Of a stretch of 39,390 nucleotides of DNA, positions 1-7,658 are shown one piece after another. The stretch is from Gammaproteobacteria bacterium (GTDB lineage: Bacteria; Pseudomonadota; Gammaproteobacteria; SZUA-229). Below the pieces are notes generated by a model. It worked only from the letters and a program-made list of their open reading frames with translations. It was not told where the DNA came from and searched no databases. The stretch spans positions 1-39,390 of the forward strand of contig JAUVDT010000008.1 of NCBI GenBank assembly GCA_030595185.1, written 5' to 3'. Each line of letters starts with the position of its first letter. Position 1 is the first letter of the stretch. Made by a program: the position numbers and the translations under genes.

Positions 1-2
1 TT

Positions 3-308
3 GTTTTTTTCTGGATAGCAGCAAACCTAATTGGCATCGCATTGGGGGCATCACAATCGGCCAGCCGGGCTTTGATGGGTTTATTCAGTCCACCTGATCA
101 TTATGGAGAATATTTTGGTTTGTGGGGTCTGTGTGTAAAACTTGCGGCGATTATTGGCCCCGTTAGTTACGGTATACTGAACAAAATTACCGATGGTGAC
201 CACCGAACCAGTTTATTAATTACTTTAGTATTTTTTATTGGTGGCTTAATTTTGTTATTGGGGGTTAATGAGGAACGAGGTAAGAAAAAAGCAGGTCATA
301 ACTTTTAA
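3..308 (+). CDS. MFS transporter, UMF1 (Atg22-like) family, C-terminal fragment
   Basis: This is the last 101 codons of a gene that begins before the window; the frame is open to the first base. The product shows at least two hydrophobic helices, one around the AAIIGPVSYGIL segment and one ending in the LILLLGV stretch just before a charged tail ERGKKK. The SQSASRALMG and EYFGLWGL stretches resemble the last third of UMF1-family major facilitator permeases, which sit in the inner membrane; their substrates are mostly unknown. It ends at a TAA and is followed by a gap of about 380 bases, so it is probably the last gene of its transcript. The family call rests on a short fragment. Confidence 0.7.
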   Translation, partial: VFFWIAANLIGIALGASQSASRALMGLFSPPDHYGEYFGLWGLCVKLAAIIGPVSYGILNKITDGDHRTSLLITLVFFIGGLILLLGVNEERGKKKAGHNF

Positions 309-692
309 CGTAATTCAACCTAAGACTCCTGGATTATTATTCGCATTATTCTCGGTATAGTGTTCGCTCCTTAATGGATGAGCCTGTAAAAAATCAGCTT
401 ATTTTGAAAAAACTGGAACATCAACTAACCAGACTTTTTCTGAATGCAGTTTCATTGCATCCTATAAAATTTGTGCAGGCACTTTCATTCCAAATTCTTT
501 TCTTACATTCCTAGCTACATCTTTGACTGCTACTGGCACAGGCGACATATTTTTAATAAATCCTGTCATGTCTTTCATAAATTCAATGGAATCAGTGAAC
601 AACTGTTACAAATATCCCTAGTCTCTAATATTAGAATTAATTACTATCAGATTTTAATTAATATTTTCTTAGTCTGCACTCTATCTTTAAAT
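309..692. other. Intergenic stretch, possible decayed small ORF on the minus strand
   Basis: This is 384 bases between the MFS tail and the end of the leftward TPR gene. No convincing terminator with a U-tract is visible. On the minus strand, 462-602 reads as about 46 codons (TTG start, or ATG at 578) with a protein-like composition ending in KVPAQIL, directly preceded by in-frame stops and with no Shine-Dalgarno site. The overlapping plus-strand frame at 471-707 is rich in Cys, His and Phe and looks like noise. Confidence 0.4.
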
Positions 693-2327
693 TCATTTAA
701 TACGTAACTTCAATCGTTTGTACATCTCCTTGCCTTCAAGGTACCCTAGCTCGGATGATTTTTTAGCATTTTTAATAGCCGCCTGTAAATCACCTTTGCG
801 GAAGTGACTACCACCTCTTTCCATATATGCACGACCATTACCTGGTTTTAATTTAATAAACTTATCCCAGTAACGAATTATTTCATCCCATTTTTCAGAT
901 TTAGCCAATAGATAATCAACCATTAAATAGTACCTGATTTCAGATGGATCAAGACGAATAGCTGTTTTAATATCATCTAGTGCCTTACCCATTTTATGCA
1001 GACCTATATATGAGCGTGAGCGATAGTCATAGTTAGCAGCACCATTGGGGGATAAATCTAATGCTAATGAATATTTATTTATGGCTTGTTCGAATTTCTG
1101 ATCGGAATTTAATTTATAAGCTTCATTGACAAGTCGGTTTGTCATCCAGTTAATATGACTCTTTACATAAGTATCAAAAGGATCAAGACTGTAAGCTTTT
1201 TTAATATCACTAGCGGCTTTATCATATTTTTTTAAAGCATTATATGAGCGAGCACGCCAATAATAATATCGTGATTTTTGACTATATATTTCAATTGCAC
1301 GGCTTAGGTCTTTTATTGCAGCTTTATATTTTTTTAAATAACTTCTAGTAATTCCTCTTTCATAGAGAGTGTCATGATTTTCACCTAATGATAATGCTGT
1401 CGTGAAATATTCTTCTGCTTTTTTGTAGTTTTTCTTTAACGCCTGCATTTCGCCTGCCTCTGACAGAGCTAACCCAGACAATGCTTCTAGCCTAATATTT
1501 TTAGGCATGTGTTTTTCTGTTTGCTCGATAAATGAGGACATCATTTTTAATGAGCCACCCCACCGAGGCGTAATGAAATTAAGGTATCTAACTCGCAACT
1601 CATAACTCAGCGGGTTGATTGCTAAAGCCTGACTCATGACTTTGGTAAGCTCTCTATTTCCATTACCCATTGCACTCATACCGATTAAAAGATAGTGAGG
1701 GACAACTATTTTATTATTTTTAGATATAACAACAGAAATATCATTCATGGCCAGTTTAAAATAGTCGTACATTTCATCAACAGCTTTATCTGATGTACGA
1801 GCCATGAACTTATGGCCTCTGGATAACCATGACATGGCATAATAATAACTCGCGCGAGCCAGATATGGCTGATAGTTATCTGGTGTAGCTATTACCCAGT
1901 AATTAAACAACGCTTCATAGTCTGCATTTTTTATCTCGAAGCTTGAATAAGCAACAAACAAACGACCTTCATTAACAATGTTTATATTTACATCGTTTTG
2001 TAACTTTTCTAGACTGCGATTAAGCTTTTGGTATTCACCGTTTTGCAGCATAACCCTAAATTTATTTTTATAACCATCTGCCACAAAATAATTATGAGAT
2101 TTAATACCCGATTCTGTGACTTTTATTGTTTCTGTATTGGCCTCGTTTTTATTATCTCGAACGTCTGTTACAACCGTATCAATTACCTGCTTTACTTCTG
2201 ATAATATTGAGACAGAATCTTCTTTTATTATTTCTACATTAAATCCATATTGCTTTAATACTAAAAGTCCTATCGAAACTATGATGATTAAATAAACGAC
2301 AAGGATAGCTACTCTTCTAAACGACAT
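693..2327 (-). CDS. Membrane-anchored tetratricopeptide repeat (TPR) protein
   Basis: The protein has 544 residues. Residues about 7-24 form a single hydrophobic helix after a short basic N-terminus, so it is probably held in the inner membrane with the rest in the periplasm. From about residue 285 to 535 there are successive TPR units with the usual spaced Tyr/Ala/Gly pattern (for example YYYWRARSYNALKKYDKA, AYMERGGSHFRKGDLQAA). The middle (about 110-280) is helical and may hold degenerate TPRs. TPR proteins are protein-interaction scaffolds, so no enzymatic role is expected. The start has a good ribosome site (AAGGA, eight bases upstream). It stands alone, divergent from the Ig-repeat lipoprotein gene, with a 500-base region between. 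The specific partner is unknown. Confidence 0.8.
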   Translation of the reverse strand: MSFRRVAILVVYLIIIVSIGLLVLKQYGFNVEIIKEDSVSILSEVKQVIDTVVTDVRDNKNEANTETIKVTESGIKSHNYFVADGYKNKFRVMLQNGEYQKLNRSLEKLQNDVNINIVNEGRLFVAYSSFEIKNADYEALFNYWVIATPDNYQPYLARASYYYAMSWLSRGHKFMARTSDKAVDEMYDYFKLAMNDISVVISKNNKIVVPHYLLIGMSAMGNGNRELTKVMSQALAINPLSYELRVRYLNFITPRWGGSLKMMSSFIEQTEKHMPKNIRLEALSGLALSEAGEMQALKKNYKKAEEYFTTALSLGENHDTLYERGITRSYLKKYKAAIKDLSRAIEIYSQKSRYYYWRARSYNALKKYDKAASDIKKAYSLDPFDTYVKSHINWMTNRLVNEAYKLNSDQKFEQAINKYSLALDLSPNGAANYDYRSRSYIGLHKMGKALDDIKTAIRLDPSEIRYYLMVDYLLAKSEKWDEIIRYWDKFIKLKPGNGRAYMERGGSHFRKGDLQAAIKNAKKSSELGYLEGKEMYKRLKLRIK

Positions 2328-2644
2328 AAATTAAATCCTTTTAGTTTCCTTAGGTAAAGTTAGTTAACATGTACGAGGGGATTAATATTAACCAAGTCAT
2401 TTTTATCTTTTTTAGGTAGCACCGTAACATACAACCTACTTCGATCCATATTTATACTCAATCTAGTTTGATCAAATTTTTTTCACTCCTTCTCCTTTAT
2501 TGTTTGATCACTATTCCAATTTTCGGACAACCTATGGACATTTTTCACCTCGAATATCAAGAAAAATAATGTGCCAAATTTAAGTAACTGATCGAATTTA
2601 AGAGTTCCGTAAACCCTTCGATTAAATAAACGTCCATAAACTTT

Positions 2645-2659
2645 ACAGAGTTTCTCTGT
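2645..2659. repeat. Small perfect hairpin, 6-bp stem
   Basis: ACAGAG, a three-base loop TTT, then CTCTGT. It has no U-tract on either side, so it is not a convincing terminator. Function unknown. Confidence 0.3.
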
Positions 2660-2750
2660 AGCTTCTTAATGAACCTTCCTCTTGTCTAAAACTACCTGAT
2701 ATAAACAATATATGCTTATATTATGATCTATACTCTCTGTAAGTATAAAC

Positions 2751-2766
2751 ACCTATATGTATAGGT
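2751..2766. promoter_or_regulatory. Palindrome ACCTATA-TG-TATAGGT, possible operator
   Basis: Two perfect 7-bp arms flank a 2-base centre, 63 bases upstream of the ATG of the Ig-repeat lipoprotein. The size and symmetry suit a dimeric repressor or activator site. It could also be chance in AT-rich DNA; no second copy was noticed nearby. Confidence 0.3.
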
Positions 2767-2777
2767 ATTTGTATAAA

Positions 2778-2800
2778 AATAATAATAATAATAATAATAA
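2778..2800. repeat. AAT trinucleotide microsatellite
   Basis: About seven to eight tandem AAT units lie about 30 bases upstream of the start codon of the 1554-residue lipoprotein, probably within its leader or core promoter. Such tracts can change length by slippage and alter promoter spacing in surface-protein genes. Here that is inference from position only. Confidence 0.7.
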
Positions 2801-2829
2801 AAGTTTAAATAGAAGCAGTAGGATATTTT

Positions 2830-5800
2830 ATGAATTTTATTGGCGTTTATGTAAAGTTAGTAAGTTTTTTTGTTATCTTAAATTTGATGGCATGTGGCGG
2901 TTCGAGCCCCCCTCCTCCAACGACGCCTCCTAGCGCAACCGTAAATTCAATTGGCATTGCTCCTTATCAAATAAACATTGCTAACGCTTCTTCGTTTCAG
3001 CTTGTTGCTGTTGCTTATTATTCTGATAACACTTCAAATATTGTTACCGACCAGGTTAGCTGGTCTCTTGAAAATAATATTGCCAATATTTCGAGTACTG
3101 GTTTAATAACGGCGACGACACTTGGGGCATCAACCATTACCGCCACATTTGAAAACATTAGCTCTGTTGCGCAACTAAACGTTACGGCAGCTACACTGTC
3201 CTCTATAAATATTGATCCAGGTTCTAACTCGATTGCAAACGGTACAAACTCAGCTTTACATGCGAATGGTATCTACTCCGATTTAACATCTCAAGATGTA
3301 ACGACTCAAGTTATCTGGCAGTCTAGCGATTCTGCAATCGCTACAATTAATACTGAAGGAATTTTAACTGCCCAAGGCGAAGGAAACGTTGTTGTTACAG
3401 CTACTATTGGTGTAATAAATAATACGACAGATATTACAGTTACTGCAGCCACGCTTAATTCTATAAGTGTTACTCCTGGAAATATTTCAATAGCTAATGG
3501 AACAAGTAGTAACTTTCAGGCAACAGGTTTTTATTCGAATTCGAGCAGCCAGGATTTAACATCTCAGGTTAGCTGGCAATCTAACGATACTGCAATTGCT
3601 GTAATCGACTCATCAGGATTGTTAACCTCAAATAACACAGGCAGCACTACAGTTACTGCGAGTATCAATGGACAGACAAGCTCAGCATCTATCACTGTTA
3701 CTGCTGCTGCATTAATTTCGATAAACATCACACCGGGACAAACATCAATTGCAAATGGTACGTCTTTATCATTTCAAGCCACAGGGCTTTACACTGATCA
3801 AACAACTCAAGATATTACTCAACAAGTTTTATGGCAGTCTGATAATAATGCGGTATCTGATATTAACTATATTGGTTTGCTCTCAGGAAACAGTGTTGGC
3901 TCTTCAATAATTACTGCCAGCTTAGGAACAATTTCCAATACTGCATCAGTAACTATTACCCTTGCTACGCTTAGTTCGATTAATGTAACACCTGGCGTTG
4001 CCAGCATCGCTAACGGTACTAATATCTCTCTTGTGGCTAATGGCATTTATTCTGATCTAAGCACTCAGAATTTAACATTACAAGTTACCTGGCAGTCTGT
4101 TAATAGTTCGATTGTTGAGATTAGTACCTCTGGTTTAGTAACGGCTCGCAGTAACGGCTCGACAACTATTACTGCAAACTTTAATGGTCAAAGTAGTTCT
4201 TCTAACATTACTGTTACTGATGCCACTTTAGATTCAATTAATGTTTCTCCTAATAACTCATCCCTGCCAAATGGTGCCAACATTAATTTAGAGGCAACTG
4301 GTTTTTACTCTGACTCAAGCAGTCAGGATTTAACTTCTCAAGTCAGCTGGCAGTCGAGTGATAATTCTACTGCTGAAATCAGTAACCTTGGTTTGTTGAC
4401 TGGACGTAGTGTCGGAACTGCATCTATCACGGCAAGTTTTGATGGACAAAGTCACTCTGCATTAATTACTATTACACCAGCAACATTGGACTCAATAAAT
4501 ATCAGCCCAGGCAATCTCTCGATTGCAAATGGTACAAGCGCCTCTTTATTAGTCAATGGACTTTATTCGGATTTAACACAACAAGACTTAACACAGCAAG
4601 TTAGTTGGCAGTCGAGTGATAACTCAATTGTAGAAATTAATACAGAAGGTCTGGTGACAGGATACAGCGTTGGCTCAGCAATCATCACAGCAAATTTAGA
4701 TGGCGTATCAAGCACAGCTTCAGTTAGTGTGACAGCAGCCACTTTAGACTCAATTAATATTTCTCCAAATACCAGTTCACTAGCCGCTGGAACGAACATA
4801 CAGTTGACCGCTAGTGGAGTTTATTCTGATCTAAGCACGCAAAATCTGACTGCTCAGGTTAGCTGGCAATCGAGTAATAGTTCGATTGCGGAGATTGATC
4901 AGAACGGTTTAGTAACGGGAAACACTACTGGTACTGTCACTATTACCGTTAATTTTAATGGCACAAGTAATTCAGCGTTAATTGACATTACTGCGGCTAA
5001 CCTTAATACAATCGTTATTACCCCTGATGCTGTTTCTCTTGCTAATGGCACCAATATAAATTTGCAGGCTAATGGCATTTACTCTGATCAATCCATTCAA
5101 AATTTAACTTCTGTAGTTACATGGCAGTCGAGCAATACTTTAATTGCTGAGGTAAATTCCGAAGGCCTGGTGACTAGCCATAACGTAGGCACCGTAACTA
5201 TAAGCGCTAGTAAAGGCGCAGTGACTAGCTCGACTTCAGTCACGGTTACTGCGGCAAGTTTAACGCTAATTAATCTAACACCTGCTAGTGTAAATATTGC
5301 ACTAGGTACTGAATACCAATTTACCGCATCAGGTTTTTACAGTGACGGCTCTGCCCAGGACTTAACTCAACAAGTGAGTTGGATATTTAGTAATGGCGCT
5401 ATTGCTGAAACCGTCAATAACTCTAGCGGCTTACTTCTTGGTACAGCAATAGGAACCACAAGTGTTGCTGCTTCATTAAACGGCGTTACTGGTGTTGCCT
5501 CTCTCACTGTTACCGATGCCGTTATTAATACGCTGGAAATTAATTCAACAAATACCAGCATTGCTTTAGGCACTACTCTGCAGTTAGAGGCTGTTGCTGT
5601 ATATAGTGATTCGAGTAATCAGACTGTCACTCAACAAGCTTTATGGCAAAGCTCAAATTCAGCAATCGCAACGGTTAATTCTACTGGTGAAATAAGTAGC
5701 GTGGCTCAAGGCCCTGCGACCATCACATCGATTTATAATAATGTTAGTGCGGTGTTTAGCATCAATGTAACTGATGCAATTTTAATTAGTATAGAAATTA

Positions 5801-7494
5801 CCCCGCTAACACAAAGTTTACCAGCCGGTACAACTCAGGCGTTTTCTGCAACCGGTATTTATTCTGATAATTCTTTTCAGGACATCACTGATCTTGTTAC
5901 ATGGATATCGTCTAATACGACTATTGCAACCATAAGTAACACGCCAGACAATAAAGGTCAGCTTGGTAGTTTAATAAGTGGGCAGACAAATATAACAGCC
6001 AGTTTGAGTTCTATTTCTACAACCAATTTATTAATTGTTACGAATGCCGTATTAACCAGTATTGACATTACACCAATCACTTCTGTAATTAGTAATGGCT
6101 TCACACAAACATATACAGCCATCGCACATTACTCTGATGGCTCAATAAATGATGTAACCAACCAGGTAATCTGGTCTACATCTGATCTGTCTATTGCTAA
6201 TAGCAACAATTCTATTATTCAGTCTCTACAAACGGGTGATGTTACAGTCAGCGCCAATATTGGGAATGTACTTGGCTTTGCCAGCCTCACTATTAACTCA
6301 GCTAATTTACTAAGCATTACGATTGATCAATTGGATGTATCAATTGCAAATGGAACACAGTTTGAGTTTACAGCAACTGGCCATTATTCAGATAGCTCAA
6401 CTCAAAACTTAACCAATAATGTCACGTGGACAAGTTCATCCCCTCAATTCGCGACAATACAAAATTCTACCGAATCTAGGGGAGTTGCCCGAGGTGTAAG
6501 TGAAGGCCCGAGTTCAATTACAGCATCATATTCAGATATTTCAAATAGTACAAATTTAACAGTGACGACTGCCACACTATCTTCGATTGCTCTGCAAACA
6601 AGTAACACGACATTGGTTGCAGGTATCACACAAAATATTATTGCTACTGGTACTTATTCAGATAGTAGCACTCAAGATATTTCTAATGATGTTACATGGA
6701 TCAGTAGTGATACAAGTGTTGCAGCAATTAGTAATGCCATCACAAACCAGGGTGAAGTCATTGGATACACAGCCGGCAATTCAACCATTACCGCTTCACT
6801 CCGCGGAGTTATAAGTACAGATTTAATATTGATCATTACATTAGACCCTAATGCTGCCATATCAATTAGTGCTAATGTATCTCCTAATGTCATATTAAAT
6901 AATGACATCGACATAACTACCATCACTGCAACTGTGAGACCTGCTGCTAGTAACGGTGTTATACCAAGCACCTCAATCGACTTTATCGTTACTGATAATG
7001 GCATCAGTACAACGACAACAGTAAATACAATTAACGGTGTAGCAACACTCGATATTACATCAAGTAACGAAGGTTTTATTACTGTAGAAACACAGATTCA
7101 AACTAGCACACTTACTAGTACTACGAACCTGCTATCAACAGGAAACTTTTCAAATGTATTAAGTCGAGCACTATTATTTGAGCCGATTTATAATAACGGT
7201 AGTTATTTAATTGGTAGTCGTTTTGGTTTATATATGCGTAATTTATCAAATCGAGAGTTTACTATTTTAGAATTCCAGGCACTAAATAATGAAGAATTTT
7301 TAAATGAAAGCCCAACATCAGGATCAGTTTTTGGTGATGGCATTATTAGTGCGGGCGAATTTATTTGGGCCATTTACATTGTGGATACAGATATAATTAA
7401 CGGCGGGGTAATTGGTACACGTTTCTTCCTTTCTGACCCAGCCACTGGTATCGGTTTTGGATTTGGAGCAAACTTTACTCCACCTGTGCAGTAG
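2830..7494 (+). CDS. Giant surface lipoprotein with fifteen Big_2-type Ig-like repeats
   Basis: The protein has 1554 residues. The N-terminus is a lipoprotein signal with lipobox LMAC (Cys22), then a Gly/Ser/Pro/Thr linker. Residues about 36-1338 are fifteen tandem repeats of about 86 residues, each with the pattern SIxxxP, ANGT, YSD, VxWxS, GxxTG, TITAS. This matches bacterial Ig-like domain group 2, as in intimin/invasin-type adhesins and other surface proteins. About 1340-1435 looks like one more Ig-like (Big_1-like) domain, and about 1436-1554 is a unique C-terminal domain. Apart from the lipid-modified Cys22 I see no cysteine. It is likely exported and exposed on the outer membrane as an adhesin or matrix protein. 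The start is preceded by AGGA with six bases of spacing. It is convergent with the PPC lipoprotein. The exact ligand is unknown. Confidence 0.85.
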   Translation: MNFIGVYVKLVSFFVILNLMACGGSSPPPPTTPPSATVNSIGIAPYQINIANASSFQLVAVAYYSDNTSNIVTDQVSWSLENNIANISSTGLITATTLGASTITATFENISSVAQLNVTAATLSSINIDPGSNSIANGTNSALHANGIYSDLTSQDVTTQVIWQSSDSAIATINTEGILTAQGEGNVVVTATIGVINNTTDITVTAATLNSISVTPGNISIANGTSSNFQATGFYSNSSSQDLTSQVSWQSNDTAIAVIDSSGLLTSNNTGSTTVTASINGQTSSASITVTAAALISINITPGQTSIANGTSLSFQATGLYTDQTTQDITQQVLWQSDNNAVSDINYIGLLSGNSVGSSIITASLGTISNTASVTITLATLSSINVTPGVASIANGTNISLVANGIYSDLSTQNLTLQVTWQSVNSSIVEISTSGLVTARSNGSTTITANFNGQSSSSNITVTDATLDSINVSPNNSSLPNGANINLEATGFYSDSSSQDLTSQVSWQSSDNSTAEISNLGLLTGRSVGTASITASFDGQSHSALITITPATLDSINISPGNLSIANGTSASLLVNGLYSDLTQQDLTQQVSWQSSDNSIVEINTEGLVTGYSVGSAIITANLDGVSSTASVSVTAATLDSINISPNTSSLAAGTNIQLTASGVYSDLSTQNLTAQVSWQSSNSSIAEIDQNGLVTGNTTGTVTITVNFNGTSNSALIDITAANLNTIVITPDAVSLANGTNINLQANGIYSDQSIQNLTSVVTWQSSNTLIAEVNSEGLVTSHNVGTVTISASKGAVTSSTSVTVTAASLTLINLTPASVNIALGTEYQFTASGFYSDGSAQDLTQQVSWIFSNGAIAETVNNSSGLLLGTAIGTTSVAASLNGVTGVASLTVTDAVINTLEINSTNTSIALGTTLQLEAVAVYSDSSNQTVTQQALWQSSNSAIATVNSTGEISSVAQGPATITSIYNNVSAVFSINVTDAILISIEITPLTQSLPAGTTQAFSATGIYSDNSFQDITDLVTWISSNTTIATISNTPDNKGQLGSLISGQTNITASLSSISTTNLLIVTNAVLTSIDITPITSVISNGFTQTYTAIAHYSDGSINDVTNQVIWSTSDLSIANSNNSIIQSLQTGDVTVSANIGNVLGFASLTINSANLLSITIDQLDVSIANGTQFEFTATGHYSDSSTQNLTNNVTWTSSSPQFATIQNSTESRGVARGVSEGPSSITASYSDISNSTNLTVTTATLSSIALQTSNTTLVAGITQNIIATGTYSDSSTQDISNDVTWISSDTSVAAISNAITNQGEVIGYTAGNSTITASLRGVISTDLILIITLDPNAAISISANVSPNVILNNDIDITTITATVRPAASNGVIPSTSIDFIVTDNGISTTTTVNTINGVATLDITSSNEGFITVETQIQTSTLTSTTNLLSTGNFSNVLSRALLFEPIYNNGSYLIGSRFGLYMRNLSNREFTILEFQALNNEEFLNESPTSGSVFGDGIISAGEFIWAIYIVDTDIINGGVIGTRFFLSDPATGIGFGFGANFTPPVQ
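2935..6843 (+). repeat. Fifteen tandem 258-270 bp coding repeats (Big_2 units)
   Basis: The repeats are in frame with a period of about 258 bp. The central copies (units 5-9) are the most alike in protein sequence, and the last four are longer and more diverged. This gradient suggests expansion by unequal recombination in the middle of the gene. Assembly collapse or strain-to-strain copy-number variation is possible here. Confidence 0.8.
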
Positions 7495-7539
7495 TATTAC
7501 AGACGTGACTCCAGTCTCGTAGACTACAAGCAACCAAGG

Positions 7540-7567
7540 TTACAATCTTCTAAAATTATAATTGTAA
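7540..7567. repeat. Imperfect inverted repeat after the Ig-repeat gene
   Basis: TTACAAT and ATTGTAA arms are separated by 14 bases of AT-rich sequence. It may assist transcript end formation, but the stem is weak and there is no clear U-tract. Confidence 0.25.
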
Positions 7568-7622
7568 TCTACAGATAAAATAAAAAAGACAACTAATTAG
7601 TTGAAAGTTATTCTAATTAAAT

Positions 7623-7652
7623 CGTCCTGGATAATTTCAGTTATCCAGGACG
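7623..7652. terminator. Bidirectional hairpin between two convergent lipoprotein genes
   Basis: A perfect 12-bp stem (CGTCCTGGATAA and its complement) closes a 6-base loop TTTCAG, between the ends of two large convergent genes. Further A/T bases outside the stem can extend the pairing. The U-tracts are poor on both sides, so it may act as a strong stem-loop or mRNA-end stabiliser rather than a canonical intrinsic terminator. Confidence 0.75.
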
Positions 7653-7658
7653 TGAGAT

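Larger units (their letters stand above)
2328..2829. other. Divergent intergenic region upstream of the TPR and Ig-repeat genes
   Basis: This is 502 very AT-rich bases serving as the promoter region for both flanking genes. It holds a small hairpin (2645-2659, ACAGAG/CTCTGT), a palindrome (2751-2766) and an AAT microsatellite (about 2778-2800), the last two close to the Ig-repeat gene. I see no clear sigma70 promoter and no riboswitch signature. No ORF with a credible start is present. Confidence 0.5.

Noticed and set aside
471-707. 78-codon plus-strand ORF with many Cys, His and Phe
   Set aside because: Composition is unlike a protein, it overlaps the end of the TPR gene, and the opposite strand gives a more protein-like reading.
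2935-6843. Regular repeats suggestive of a CRISPR or satellite array
   Set aside because: The period is about 258 bp, in frame, and encodes Ig-like domains; there are no spacers or short direct repeats.
6587-7004. ORFs on both strands within the Ig-repeat gene
   Set aside because: They are frame shadows of a repetitive coding sequence without ribosome sites or recognisable motifs.
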